DNA of 64,000 bases from Pseudomonas sp. GD03858 (GTDB taxonomy: Bacteria; Pseudomonadota; Gammaproteobacteria; Pseudomonadales; Pseudomonadaceae): the NCBI RefSeq assembly GCF_029840925.1, contig NZ_JAOCDM010000003.1, positions 1-64,000 on the forward strand, given 5' to 3'. A program made the translations under genes and the position numbers. The notes below the pieces were generated by a model that had not been told where the DNA came from, ran no database searches, and was given only the letters and a program-made list of their open reading frames with translations. This document shows, in pieces, positions 1 to 8,230 of this stretch. Numbering within the stretch: the stretch's first letter is position 1; each line of letters opens with the position of its first letter.

Positions 1-321
1 CTCATGGATGCGCACCTTCGACAGCTCCGGCAGCAGCGGCTTGACCTGGTCCCAGATCCACTTGGCGATCACTTCGCTGGTGGGGTTTTCCAGGCCTGGA
101 ATATCGTTCAGATAGTTGTGGTCCAGTTGCTCGTAGATCGGCTTGAAGATCGCCTTGATCTCGGAGAAGTCGCGGATCCAGCCGGTGTGCGGATCGAGCG
201 GGCCGGTCAGGTGCAGGGCGACCTTGAACGAGTGACCATGCAGGCGACCGCACTTGTGCCCGGCAGGGACGTTGGGCAGGCGGTGGGCCGATTCGAATGT
301 GAACTCTTTGAAAATTTCCAC
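1..321 (-). CDS. queD: 6-carboxytetrahydropterin synthase QueD (3' end cut by window edge)
   Basis: QueD converts dihydroneopterin triphosphate to 6-carboxy-tetrahydropterin in the cytosolic queuosine/7-deazaguanine pathway. The reading frame shows the family hallmarks: the N-terminal [10 protein letters not shown] with the first zinc histidine, CGRLHGHSF with catalytic Cys and the two further zinc histidines, [18 protein letters not shown], and [16 protein letters not shown]. It starts at a GTG (no in-frame ATG lies just upstream) and runs off the window after 107 codons. The family is about 120 residues, so only roughly the last dozen (the usual CxxG tail) are missing. It lies 53 bases downstream of the patatin-like gene on the same strand and may share its transcript. 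Identification is from motif recognition and is secure. Confidence 0.93.
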   Translation of the reverse strand, partial: MEIFKEFTFESAHRLPNVPAGHKCGRLHGHSFKVALHLTGPLDPHTGWIRDFSEIKAIFKPIYEQLDHNYLNDIPGLENPTSEVIAKWIWDQVKPLLPELSKVRIHE

Positions 322-374
322 GCTGGCATAACTCTGTGTGAATCGATGATGCGCGCAGTCTACCAGCATGCCCG

Positions 375-1454
375 CTACAAGGCTTGCAACCGATCCTGCA
401 ACCGCCCGGTGGCGATCAGCTCCAGCAGTTCGTCGCCCAGACGCTGGCTTTCGGCGATGGCCTTGTACCAGTAGCGCCTGCGGCCCGGCGCATCGCCCAT
501 GAAGCGCTTGAAGTCCTTGCGCCCCGGCAGCTTGCCATAGGGCAGGGCGGCCAGGTACTGCGGCGATGGCGTTATCAGCAGCACGTTCTGCAGGCGCCTG
601 GCGTCACCCTTGCGCCAGGGCAGGGCCTTGTCGAACCAGCCCGGCACCACCTTGTCGGTGAAGTGCGGGTAGAGCACCAGGTCGTCGCCCTGGTAGGGCA
701 GGTCCAGGTGGTAGTCGAGCAGGCCACCGTCGCGGTAAGTGCCCGCGCCCGCGCCGGGGATGTCGCGCACGCCCTCCATGATCATTGGGATGGAGCCCGA
801 GGCGAGCAGGGCGTACCGCAGGTTGGCCAGGTCCAGCGGCAGGCAGCGCGAGGGGAAGTCGGTCAAGGCATCCAGCGGCGGCGCGCTGCGGCGGTCATGC
901 AGGATGATTCGTTCGAAATGCCGGGCAAGGCGCGAGCGCCCGAGCAGGTTGCTGGCGATCACCGCCGACAGGCCCACGCCCAGCCGGCCGCGGTGGTCGT
1001 GGGCGAGTTGGCCGTGACTTTTCACCACCAGGATGTTCAGGCGGTAATGCGGGTTGGCGAGGATCTGCTCGTCACGGCCTTGCAGCAGGTCGTCGAGCAT
1101 GCGCTGGCAGCTCTGGCTGATCTGCTTAGGGGTCACGCCCCTGGCGAAATCCTGCTCGGTGTACAGCTCGCCCAGGCGTCGGATGCCGGCGACCGGGTCG
1201 TCGAGGCAGGCGCTGGCGAAGCGCCAGGAGCCGATCGAGGCGCCGACAAGGGCGCGTTGACGCGGCGCCGTCGGCAACCACTCACCGAACAGCGCCAGGT
1301 CCAGGCCCTGGATGCCCAGTGGCTTGGGTCCGCCAGCGGCGCCCGGCAGCACCCCGACATCGGCGGCCCGCAGGCCGCGCTCGCGGATCTGCCGCAGGGC
1401 GCGTTGGCCGGCCTTGAAGGTCAGGGCGGGGTACTTGATGTGGATGGCGCTCAT
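375..1454 (-). CDS. patatin-like phospholipase family protein
   Basis: A 359-residue protein with the patatin Ser-Asp dyad layout. The nucleophile elbow is GASIGS (GxSxG) near residue 90, and the second element is DGGLLDYH near residue 235, where patatins carry DG(A/G). A glycine-rich stretch near residue 40 (PGAAGGPK) matches the oxyanion-hole region. There is no signal peptide, so a cytosolic or peripheral lipid acyl hydrolase is expected; the lipid substrate is unknown. The ATG at 1454 has only a weak ribosome site. Downstream on the same strand is queD. Upstream is a REP pair. Confidence 0.85.
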   Translation of the reverse strand: MSAIHIKYPALTFKAGQRALRQIRERGLRAADVGVLPGAAGGPKPLGIQGLDLALFGEWLPTAPRQRALVGASIGSWRFASACLDDPVAGIRRLGELYTEQDFARGVTPKQISQSCQRMLDDLLQGRDEQILANPHYRLNILVVKSHGQLAHDHRGRLGVGLSAVIASNLLGRSRLARHFERIILHDRRSAPPLDALTDFPSRCLPLDLANLRYALLASGSIPMIMEGVRDIPGAGAGTYRDGGLLDYHLDLPYQGDDLVLYPHFTDKVVPGWFDKALPWRKGDARRLQNVLLITPSPQYLAALPYGKLPGRKDFKRFMGDAPGRRRYWYKAIAESQRLGDELLELIATGRLQDRLQAL

Positions 1455-1521
1455 GGCGGGGTCTCGGGTGGGGCCGGCGGGCAGTATAGAGTGTATCGCT
1501 GGGCTGGACGTACACCCCCCC

Positions 1522-1638
1522 TGTAGGAGCGGCCTTGTGTCGCGAAAGGGCTGCGCAGCAGCCCCAGGATGTCAGCGTTCATGCAAAGATCGCTGGGGCC
1601 GCTTTGCGGCCCTTTCGCGACACAAGGCCGCTCCTACA
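1522..1638. repeat. REP palindrome pair (TGTAGGAGCGGCC type)
   Basis: Two inverted copies of a REP unit: TGTAGGAGCGGCCTTG...CGCGAAAGG on the left and its reverse complement on the right. The spacer also contains GC-rich inverted segments (GCAGCAGCCCCAG / GCTGGGGCCGC). This is a typical Pseudomonas BIME-like intergenic element between oppositely directed genes. It accounts for most of the 308-base gap between the patatin gene and the PepSY gene. Confidence 0.9.
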
Positions 1639-1690
1639 AGGGACTGCGCATGGGCACCAAGAGCTGCGCTATCATGCGGCCAGCTGTTTT

Positions 1691-1725
1691 CAGGTTGAGT
1701 TAAGGACCGGTGGTTAATCTTAACC
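1691..1725 (+). promoter_or_regulatory. TTAA repeat region upstream of the PepSY operon (candidate response-regulator site)
   Basis: Two GGTT..TTAA units stand close together (GGTTGAGTTAAG and GGTTAATCTTAAC). TTAA-type direct repeats at about one helical turn are usual for OmpR-family regulators. The position 40-70 bases before the first gene fits an autoregulated promoter. No clean -35/-10 pair was found. The role is an inference. Confidence 0.35.
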
Positions 1726-1762
1726 CCGTAGACAAATTACCCATCTCGCTGGAGAGAACCTC

Positions 1763-2068
1763 ATGAAAACTTTGACTGCCCTTGTTACTGCCGCCGCCCT
1801 GACGTTTGGCGCCAGCGTTGCCCTGGCCGATGTGCCTGCTCACGAGATCAGTGGCCTGGAAAAGGCAGGTACCGTTCAGCCGCTGCAAAAAATCGCAGAC
1901 ATCGCCAAGGCCAAGCACCCAGGCGCCACCATCACCGATTCCGAGCTGGAAAACACCTATGGCCGCTATGTGCTCAAGGTCGAGCTGCGTGATGCGCAGA
2001 ACGTCGAATGGGACGTGGACGTTGATGCCAAGACCGGTGAAGTGCTGCGGGACGTCCGGGACAACTGA
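1763..2068 (+). CDS. PepSY domain-containing periplasmic protein
   Basis: A 101-residue protein with a clear signal peptide (hydrophobic stretch at residues 5-20, cleavage after ASVALA) followed by a single PepSY domain: amphipathic helix IADIAKAKHPGA, then the strands GRYVLKVEL and VEWDVDVDAKTGEVL. PepSY proteins are small secreted modulators often linked to two-component systems or metal/cation stress. A good ribosome site (GGAGAG) precedes the ATG. The next gene starts on the last base of this stop codon, so the two are translationally coupled. The function beyond the domain name is unknown. Confidence 0.88.
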   Translation: MKTLTALVTAAALTFGASVALADVPAHEISGLEKAGTVQPLQKIADIAKAKHPGATITDSELENTYGRYVLKVELRDAQNVEWDVDVDAKTGEVLRDVRDN

Positions 2069-2382
2069 TGAGCGATCTACCGCGAACGACGCGCTATCTT
2101 GCCTTCGCACTGATGACCGTCTGCTCGCTGGCCGCCGCGCGCGACCTGGATCAGGATGAGGCCCTCGAGCTTCGGCAAAAGGGCATCATCCTGCCGCTGG
2201 AGCAACTGCTCGAGTCCGCCCTGGGGCGTTACCCCGGGGCGCGGCTGCTGGAAGCGGAGCTGGAAGAGAAACACGAGCGCTACGAGTACGAGGTCGAGCT
2301 GCTGACCCCGGCCGGCGTGGTGCGCGAGATCAAGCTCGATGCCCGCACCGGCGCGTTGCTCAAAGACGAGGAAGACGACTGA
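2068..2382 (+). CDS. second PepSY domain protein
   Basis: A 104-residue paralogue of the preceding gene. It has a signal-like hydrophobic N-terminus (residues 8-21, ending LAAARD) and a PepSY core (LLESALGRYPGA, then YEYEVELLTPAGVVREIKLDARTGALLKDEEDD) with a strongly acidic tail. The ATG overlaps the upstream TGA, and the response regulator ATG follows immediately after this stop. The four genes therefore form one tight operon. Tandem PepSY genes ahead of an OmpR-type two-component system resemble the iron/calcium-responsive Bqs/Car locus of P. aeruginosa. That comparison is by layout only. Confidence 0.85.
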   Translation: MSDLPRTTRYLAFALMTVCSLAAARDLDQDEALELRQKGIILPLEQLLESALGRYPGARLLEAELEEKHERYEYEVELLTPAGVVREIKLDARTGALLKDEEDD

Positions 2383-3051
2383 ATGCGCCTGCTGCTTGTC
2401 GAGGACAATGTCCCCCTGGCCGACGAACTGACCGCCACCCTGCAACGCCAGGGCTATGCCGTGGACTGGCTGGCCGATGGCCGCGACGCGGTCTACCAGG
2501 GCCAGAGCGAACCGTATGACCTGATCGTTCTCGACCTCGGCCTGCCCGGCCTGCCCGGGCTCGAGGTGCTGGCGCAATGGCGTGCGGCCGCCCTGGCCAC
2601 CCCGGTGCTGATCCTCACTGCCCGCGGCTCATGGGCCGAGCGCATCGAGGGACTGAAGGCCGGTGCCGACGATTACCTGAGCAAGCCTTTTCACCCCGAG
2701 GAGCTGCAGTTGCGCATCCAGGCCTTGTTGCGCCGGGCCAAGGGCCTGGCCAACCAGCCGAAGCTGGAGGCCGCCGGCCTGCACCTGGATGAATCGCGTC
2801 AGTGCGTGAGCCGCGAAGGTGCCGACATCCAGCTGACCGCCGCGGAGTTTCGCCTGTTGCGTTACTTCATGCTGCACCCCGGGCAGGTGTTGTCCAAGAG
2901 CCACCTGGCCGAGCACCTGTATGACGGCGAGACCGAGCGTGATTCCAATGTGCTCGAAGTGCATGTCAATCACTTGCGTCGCAAGCTTGGGCGCAGCGTG
3001 ATCGAGACGCGCCGTGGCCAGGGTTACGTCTACGCCGGGAGCGTTGCGTGA
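2383..3051 (+). CDS. OmpR/PhoB-family response regulator
   Basis: 222 residues. The receiver domain (about 1-115) has the acidic pair in LLVEDN, phospho-acceptor Asp51 in [10 protein letters not shown], the conserved Thr in LILTARGS, and the Lys in [10 protein letters not shown]. The C-terminal winged helix (about 125-220) has the usual [13 protein letters not shown] start and the recognition segment [14 protein letters not shown]. The gene begins directly after the PepSY stop codon. Its TGA overlaps the GTG of the kinase gene by four bases. It is predicted to bind the TTAA repeats upstream of the operon. The stimulus is not known. Confidence 0.92.
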   Translation: MRLLLVEDNVPLADELTATLQRQGYAVDWLADGRDAVYQGQSEPYDLIVLDLGLPGLPGLEVLAQWRAAALATPVLILTARGSWAERIEGLKAGADDYLSKPFHPEELQLRIQALLRRAKGLANQPKLEAAGLHLDESRQCVSREGADIQLTAAEFRLLRYFMLHPGQVLSKSHLAEHLYDGETERDSNVLEVHVNHLRRKLGRSVIETRRGQGYVYAGSVA

Positions 3052-4367
3052 AATCGATCCAGGCGCGCCTGAGCCTGGGCCTGGTGGCGGTGCTGGTGGT
3101 GGTGGGCCTGGCGCTGGCGCAGCTCACCCTCTGGCTGTTCGAGGCCGGCCTGCAACGCTATCTGGAAAACGGCCTGCGCAAGGAAAGCGAAAACCTGCTG
3201 GTGGCCATCGTGCGCGGGCCATCGGGTCTGCAGCTGGACGAGCGGCGACTGTCGGCGGCCTACCAGCAGCCGTTCTCGGGTTATTACTTTCGCATCGACT
3301 TCGACCAGGGGACGTGGCGATCGCGTTCGCTGTGGGACCTGGACATGCCCAAGCCGGGCAAGACCGGCCTGGACGATGGCCACGAACTGGGGCCCGAGGG
3401 CCAGCAACTGCTGGCCTATCGTGGTGACTACCGGCGCCTGGGCCAGGACATCTCCATCAGCGTGGCCCAGGACTATTCGCCCGTACGCGAGGGCTTCCGG
3501 CGCATGCAGCAGATCGGTATCGGCCTGGGCCTGGTGGCGCTGGTGCTGGTGCTGGTGCTGCAGCGCATCATCGTGACCCGCTCGCTGCGCCCGTTGGAGC
3601 GGGCGCGTCGGCAGATCGCCCAGTTGCAGCAGGGCCAGCGTTCGCAGCTGGATGCCGAGGTGCCCAGCGAGCTGCAGCCGCTGGTGGATCAGATCAACCA
3701 CCTGCTGGCCCATACCGAGGACAGCCTGCGGCGTTCGCGCACCGCCCTGGGCAACCTTGGCCATGCCTTGAAGACACCGCTGGCGGTACTGCTCAGCCTG
3801 GCCGCTGGCGAACGCTTGCAAGCGCTGCCCGAGGTGCGGGCGCAAATGCGCGAGCAACTGGAGCAGATCCAGCAGCGCCTGGCCCGAGAGCTCAACCGCG
3901 CGCGGCTGGCCGGCGATGCGTTGCCGGGCGCGCAGTTCGACTGCGATGCCGAGTTGCCGGGCTTGTTGTCGACCCTCGGCATGATCCATGGCGAAGGGCT
4001 GTTGCTCGAGCGCGATGTGCCGTCGGGGCTGTTGTTGCCGTGGGATCGCGAGGACCTGCTGGAGTTGCTCGGCAACCTGCTGGACAACGCCTGCAAGTGG
4101 GCCGACAGCGAGGTGCGCCTGGGTATCGCGCCGACCACCGAGGGTTACCGGCTGTGGGTGGACGATGATGGTCCGGGCATCCCCGAGACACAACGCCTGC
4201 AGGTGCTCGAGCGCGGTTCGCGGCTGGACGAGCAGGTCGATGGGCATGGCCTGGGGCTGGGCATCGTGCGCGATATCGTCGAGGCCTGGGGCGGGCGGAT
4301 CGCGCTGCTGGAAAGCCCGCAGGGCGGGCTACGGGTCAGTATCGAACTGCCGCGCAAGGGGCGTTGA
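3048..4367 (+). CDS. membrane sensor histidine kinase (PhoQ-like H-box)
   Basis: 439 residues. Transmembrane helices lie at about 10-32 and 155-173, bracketing a periplasmic sensor of roughly 120 residues rich in acidic and aromatic residues. A HAMP-like linker follows. The phosphorylated histidine is His239 in [14 protein letters not shown], a variant seen in the PhoQ group. The ATPase domain shows [10 protein letters not shown] (N box), DDDGPGIP (G1) and [12 protein letters not shown] (G2). It starts at GTG, overlapping the regulator stop. It pairs with the preceding regulator. The ligand is not readable from the sequence; the PepSY partners suggest a metal or envelope cue. Confidence 0.9.
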   Translation: MKSIQARLSLGLVAVLVVVGLALAQLTLWLFEAGLQRYLENGLRKESENLLVAIVRGPSGLQLDERRLSAAYQQPFSGYYFRIDFDQGTWRSRSLWDLDMPKPGKTGLDDGHELGPEGQQLLAYRGDYRRLGQDISISVAQDYSPVREGFRRMQQIGIGLGLVALVLVLVLQRIIVTRSLRPLERARRQIAQLQQGQRSQLDAEVPSELQPLVDQINHLLAHTEDSLRRSRTALGNLGHALKTPLAVLLSLAAGERLQALPEVRAQMREQLEQIQQRLARELNRARLAGDALPGAQFDCDAELPGLLSTLGMIHGEGLLLERDVPSGLLLPWDREDLLELLGNLLDNACKWADSEVRLGIAPTTEGYRLWVDDDGPGIPETQRLQVLERGSRLDEQVDGHGLGLGIVRDIVEAWGGRIALLESPQGGLRVSIELPRKGR

Positions 4368-4375
4368 TCCGGGGT

Positions 4376-4437
4376 GCGCAATCCTGTAGGAGCGGCCTTG
4401 CCGAGGCGTCGGACCGGTCGCTCCTACAGGATTGCGC
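4376..4437. repeat. REP palindrome, probable end of the two-component transcript
   Basis: A perfect 19-base inverted repeat (4376-4394 and 4419-4437, GCGCAATCCTGTAGGAGCG and its complement) around a 24-base loop, just after the kinase stop. It is the TGTAGGAGCG type of REP. No T-run follows, so any termination would not be of the simple intrinsic kind. Confidence 0.85.
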
Positions 4438-4532
4438 ATGCCCTGAAGAGAAGCGGATCAACCCTGCAAAAAAATTGCAGTACAGCCGCAGTTTTTTGAA
4501 TTGGCCCACCGCCACCCACGCCCGGCACAATC

Positions 4533-4638
4533 CCTGCCCACGAAACCCTGCGGTTTCCATCTCTCCATGGACGGAGCCCCTTGCGCCATTGCATTGCGCA
4601 ACACAGGGCCCAGGCCGGTCGCGCTGGGCTTTCTTTTT
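4533..4638 (+). ncRNA. candidate structured leader or small RNA ending in an intrinsic terminator
   Basis: Three hairpins stand in a row: GAAACC/GGTTTC with a 4-base loop (4542-4557), CTCC/GGAG (4563-4576), and TTGCGC/GCGCAA (4581-4601). A terminator stem follows, GCCCAG/CTGGGC (4608-4629), then TTTCTTTTT. The T-run ends 30 bases before the ATG of the HPP-CBS gene. This layout fits either a terminating riboleader of that gene or an independent sRNA. It does not match any riboswitch consensus that I can recall. The 5' end is estimated; a CACAAT box at 4526-4531 could be a -10 element. Confidence 0.5.
4608..4638 (+). terminator. intrinsic terminator upstream of the HPP-CBS gene
   Basis: A six-pair GC-rich stem GCCCAG/CTGGGC with a ten-base loop, followed by TTTCTTTTT. 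It points into the HPP-CBS gene, so read-through or anti-termination is needed if that gene is expressed from an upstream promoter. Confidence 0.75.
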
Positions 4639-4667
4639 CCGCACAAGAACACGATCCGAATACCTCG

Positions 4668-5825
4668 ATGTCTGCCTCGCGTCCCGAAAGTCGTTTGCAG
4701 CGCCTGCTCCCGGCGCCCCTGAACATCCCCCCCAAGGAATGGCTGCGTGCAGGTGTCGGCGCGCTGCTGGGCCTGTTCCTCGCCGGCTACCTGTGCAGCC
4801 TGGCCTATGGTCCATCCATCGCCCTGCACCTGCTGGGCCCGCTGGCGGCCTCGGCGGTGCTGGTGTTCGCCGTGCACTCCGGGCCTCTGGCACAGCCCTG
4901 GCCGGTGCTGGGCAGCTACGCGCTGGCCGGCGCCGTGGGCCTGGCCATGCGCCACGGCTTTGGCGATGGTCTTTGGGTAGCGGCGGCGGCGCTGGGGCTC
5001 GCGATCCTGGTGATGTGCCTGCTGCGCTGTCTGCATCCGCCCGGTGGCGGCGTGGCGGTGAGTGCGGTGCTGGCCGATCCGGGCCTGGTGGCGATGGGCG
5101 ACCACCTGCTCGAACCGATAATGCTCAATGCGCTGATCCTGGTGGGCGTGGCGCTGCTGTACAACCGCCTGACCGGTGTGCGCTACCCCAAGGGCGCGGT
5201 GCCGCGCAAGGACCTGCAGCATACCCACGACCCGCTGCCGGGTGAGCGGGTCGGCATTCGCGGCGAGGATCTGGATCAGGCCCTGGAGGAGATCGGCGAG
5301 TTCGTCGACGTCACCCGCGACGAGCTGGAGCGCATCATCCTGGCCACCGAGCAGCATGCCCTGCAACGCAGCCTGGGCGGCATCACCGCGCGCTCGGTGA
5401 TGTCCCGCGACGTGCAGGCCGCCACCCCAGGCACCACGCTGGAGCAGGCGTGGAAAATGCTTGCAAGCCATCACTTGAAGACCTTGCCCGTACTGGACAA
5501 TGGCCGCCTGGTCGGTATCGTCAGCCTCAGCGACCTGGTCGGTCCGGCCATGGCCCGCGGGCGTCCTGGCTGGCGCGGGCTGTTCCGTCGGCGGAGCGTG
5601 ATCCTGGAGCAGGTGATGAGCCGCCGCGTGGTCAGCGTCGGCAGCGAATACCCACTGGAGCGCTTGCTGCCGCTGCTCAGCGAGCAGGGCCTGCACTGCC
5701 TGCCGGTGCTCGACGGTGACAGCCTGGTGGGGGTGATCACCCAGACTGACCTGATCGCCGGGCTCAGGCGGCATCTGCTCAATGCCGCCGCGCAGGTTTC
5801 AGATCAGCGGGTCCCAGCGCTGTGA
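4668..5825 (+). CDS. HPP-family membrane protein with two CBS domains
   Basis: 385 residues from the ATG at 4668. An upstream in-frame ATG at 4581 lies inside the structured leader and gives a non-conserved extension, so it was not used. Residues about 25-170 form four or five hydrophobic helices with the family signature LHPPGGG near residue 122. Residues about 245-300 and 320-375 are two CBS domains (SVMSRDV...LPVLDNGRLVGIVSLSDL and QVMSRRV...LPVLDGDSLVGVITQTDL), which usually bind adenine nucleotides. The HPP domain is linked to nitrite or other anion transport in some organisms. The transported substrate here is unknown. Its 3' end overlaps the convergent LysR gene by 27 bases. Confidence 0.88.
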   Translation: MSASRPESRLQRLLPAPLNIPPKEWLRAGVGALLGLFLAGYLCSLAYGPSIALHLLGPLAASAVLVFAVHSGPLAQPWPVLGSYALAGAVGLAMRHGFGDGLWVAAAALGLAILVMCLLRCLHPPGGGVAVSAVLADPGLVAMGDHLLEPIMLNALILVGVALLYNRLTGVRYPKGAVPRKDLQHTHDPLPGERVGIRGEDLDQALEEIGEFVDVTRDELERIILATEQHALQRSLGGITARSVMSRDVQAATPGTTLEQAWKMLASHHLKTLPVLDNGRLVGIVSLSDLVGPAMARGRPGWRGLFRRRSVILEQVMSRRVVSVGSEYPLERLLPLLSEQGLHCLPVLDGDSLVGVITQTDLIAGLRRHLLNAAAQVSDQRVPAL

Positions 5826-6665
5826 CCAGTCGCTCTCGCCGGCCGCGACCAGCCGGCGCAGCACCGTGAAGGCCTGCTGCAGGGCCTCGCTGTCGCGCTT
5901 GCGGGCATAGACCAGGTAGGTCGGGTAGGTGAACTCCGGCGCCTGCGGCACGCGCTCGAACGTCCCGCGCTGCAAATAGGTCTGTACCACCCGGGTACGG
6001 AAGTAGCCGCTGCCGCCCTGGTCGAGGATGAACTGCAAGGCCAGCGGGCCAAGGTTGAAGCTCAGCGCCGGGCGCGACAGGTCGGGCAGGGCGGCATCGT
6101 GCTGGCGACGGAACGCTTCGCCCCAGTCGATGTAGACATAGGGTTCAGGCACATCCACCCGACGCACGCGAATCAGTTTTTCTTCCATCAGTTGTTCGAC
6201 TTGCAACCCTGGGCCATAGGTGGGCTGGTACACCAGCGCGGCGTCGAGCAGGCCCATCTCGACCTTGCGCAGCAGCGACTCGCCATCGCTGACTTCGCTG
6301 CGGATGGCGTGGCTGGGCAGCTCGCGGTGCAGGGCGCTGACCCAGTCGAGCATCATCGGGTTGCCCAGGCTCACTTCGCCGCCCACGTGCAGTACCTGCT
6401 GGCAGCCTTGCGGCAGCGGCAGGTCGCGGCGGGCCGCCTCCCAGGTCTGCACCAGCTGATTGGCGTAGACGACGAAGGCCTCGCCGTCGCTGGTCAAGCT
6501 GGCGCCGCTGCGACTGCGCACGAACAGCTGGCAACCCAGCTGCTGCTCCAGGCGCTGGACCCGGGCAGTGATGGCCGTCTGCGATACGAACAGGCGCTCG
6601 GCGGCGGCGACCAGGCTGCCGCAACGCACGATTTCCAGAAAGGTTCGGGCCTGATCGATGTCCAT
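5799..6665 (-). CDS. LysR-family transcriptional regulator
   Basis: 288 residues. The N-terminal winged helix is typical (ARTFLEIVRCGSLVAAAERLFVSQTAITARVQRLE, given here as the run of residues about 6-40), followed by an effector-binding domain of two Rossmann-like lobes from about residue 90. The effector pocket gives no clue to ligand. The gene is read in the same direction as the LRR kinase upstream of it, and its last codons overlap the end of the convergent HPP-CBS gene. Its target is unknown; the HPP-CBS gene is one candidate by proximity. Confidence 0.88.
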   Translation of the reverse strand: MDIDQARTFLEIVRCGSLVAAAERLFVSQTAITARVQRLEQQLGCQLFVRSRSGASLTSDGEAFVVYANQLVQTWEAARRDLPLPQGCQQVLHVGGEVSLGNPMMLDWVSALHRELPSHAIRSEVSDGESLLRKVEMGLLDAALVYQPTYGPGLQVEQLMEEKLIRVRRVDVPEPYVYIDWGEAFRRQHDAALPDLSRPALSFNLGPLALQFILDQGGSGYFRTRVVQTYLQRGTFERVPQAPEFTYPTYLVYARKRDSEALQQAFTVLRRLVAAGESDWSQRWDPLI

Positions 6666-6737
6666 GGGGCGGCTCTGTGACGGAGGAGGTGGCCTATTCT
6701 AGAGGCTTTGCACCGAAGTGGGGCAATGGCTGCCAGG

Positions 6738-6772
6738 CACCGCGAAGCGTGCTTCGCGGCTAAACCCGCCGG
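6738..6772. repeat. REP-like hairpin
   Basis: Contains the palindrome CCGCGAAGC/GCTTCGCGG next to CTAAACCCGCC, a degenerate single REP unit in the gap between the LRR kinase and the LysR gene. Confidence 0.55.
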
Positions 6773-6787
6773 TACAGACGAGCGAAC

Positions 6788-8077
6788 TCAATCGGTCAGT
6801 TGCATCGCCAGCTCGTTGAAGGCTGGACGTGCCAGCACATCGGCTTGCTGGCAGCGCTCGGCCATTTGCCGCAGTGTGCTGTCCGGTTCTTCGCAGCACC
6901 CCAGCAACTCCTCGACGAGAATGCCGAAGGCTCGTACTTCCAGGCGTTCAAGTGCTTCTGCCTGGGCACTGCCGTTGCCTGGGTGGAACGAGGCGGCGCC
7001 GAAGTCGCCCAGCAGGCACTGACCGTCGTCGTCGAACAGGATGTTGTGGGCATACAGGTCGCCATGGCCCAGGCCGCGAGCATGCAGGTGCGCGCAGACC
7101 GAGGCGATGCCGGCGACCAGGCGTCGCACACTGGCCAGGTTCAGTCGGCGTGCCTCGGGATAGCGGTCGCGGGTGCAGCTGTCGAGGCTCGGCGGGCCGG
7201 CCAGGTTCGACCAGTGCGTATCGATCAGTTGCATCACCAGTGCCGGCAAGCGTTGCGGGTGATCGTCGATGCGCCCGGCCAGGCGCACCAGTCGCGGATG
7301 ATCGCCGGCGGCGATGCAGGCGCTCATTTCCGCCAGCGGCGAGCCATCGCTGGTGATGGCGCCCTTGTACAGCTTGACCGCCACCGGTGCGTTCTGGCCG
7401 CGCAGGTGGGCACGGTGGATCAGCCCGGAGGCGCCGCGGCCGAGTTCTTCTTCAAGTTCGATGTCCTGCCAGCGCAGCGTGGGGCAGTGCGCATCGTTGG
7501 CCGGGGCGACGAAGCCAGGTGGCAGCGGGTTGCCGGCGTAGGCCAGCCAGGCCAGGCGCGGCATGCGCAGCAGCCAGTCGGGCAGGGCCGCCAGGCGATT
7601 GCTGGCGATGCGCAGCAGTTCCAGGCGTTCGCAGCGGGCGAGGCTCTCGGGCAGGCTGTCGAGGCGGTTGCCGGCGAGCATCAGCTTCTGCAGGTGCGGG
7701 CAGTCCCCCAACGCCTCGGGCAGTCGCGCCAGTGCGTTGTCGGTGAGTACCAGCGAGCGCAATGAAGGAGGCAAGGCCTGGGCGTCGACCCGGGTAATGC
7801 GGTTGCTCTTGAAACCCACGGTTTCCAGGGCCTGGCAACGGCCAATGGCGTGGGGCAGGTGGGTGAAGCGGTTTTCCGAGCAGAACAGCACCTTGAGTCG
7901 GGTCAGGCGGTGCAGGTCGTCGGGCAGATCGCTCAGGGCGTTGCCGGTCAGGTTGAGGACCTCGAGGCTGTCGGCCAGGTCGAAGATCTCCCGAGGGAAA
8001 TCCGTCAGTCCCTGGCAGAGGTCCAGGCGGGTGATGCCGCGCAGGCGGCCGGCGCGCAGGTCGTCGAGGGTATGCAT
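6788..8077 (-). CDS. leucine-rich-repeat protein with C-terminal Ser/Thr-type kinase domain
   Basis: 429 residues from the ATG at 8077. The frame stays open far upstream, but only antisense to the synthetase gene. Residues about 15-210 hold eight or nine leucine-rich repeats (for example LQKLMLAGNRLDSLPESL). Residues about 215-429 are a kinase fold: glycine loop LGRGASGLIHRA, VAVK lysine, HGDLYAHNIL catalytic loop and GDFGAASF. The catalytic loop reads HGD instead of HRD, as in Bud32/RIO or antibiotic kinases, while Asp, Asn and DFG are kept, so activity is plausible. There is no membrane segment or signal peptide. The substrate is unknown. Proteins of this layout occur in Pseudomonas, and the closest architecture is that of eukaryotic LRR kinases. 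Confidence 0.85.
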   Translation of the reverse strand: MHTLDDLRAGRLRGITRLDLCQGLTDFPREIFDLADSLEVLNLTGNALSDLPDDLHRLTRLKVLFCSENRFTHLPHAIGRCQALETVGFKSNRITRVDAQALPPSLRSLVLTDNALARLPEALGDCPHLQKLMLAGNRLDSLPESLARCERLELLRIASNRLAALPDWLLRMPRLAWLAYAGNPLPPGFVAPANDAHCPTLRWQDIELEEELGRGASGLIHRAHLRGQNAPVAVKLYKGAITSDGSPLAEMSACIAAGDHPRLVRLAGRIDDHPQRLPALVMQLIDTHWSNLAGPPSLDSCTRDRYPEARRLNLASVRRLVAGIASVCAHLHARGLGHGDLYAHNILFDDDGQCLLGDFGAASFHPGNGSAQAEALERLEVRAFGILVEELLGCCEEPDSTLRQMAERCQQADVLARPAFNELAMQLTD

Positions 8078-8230
8078 GGGGCTGTTCTGTCCGTGGGGGC
8101 GGTCATTGTAAGCGCTCGGCCAGGGCAAATCTGCATATGGGTTGCGACTTAAGTCCGATGGCGGTTGCGCGACCCCGGTCCATACTCGGTGTTCGCCCTT
8201 CAATAACAACAAGTACCGGGTTGCGAACCA

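Noticed and set aside
384-1526. 380-codon open frame on the plus strand
   Set aside because: Antisense to the patatin-like gene, no recognisable motif.
2383-4367. Firm naming of the two-component system as BqsRS/CarRS
   Set aside because: The layout is similar but the kinase sensor region could not be matched with confidence by eye; left unnamed.
4555-4580. Possible mini-ykkC (guanidine-II) riboswitch because of a GGACGG segment
   Set aside because: Only one hairpin carries an ACGG-like loop and the required second ACGR hairpin is missing.
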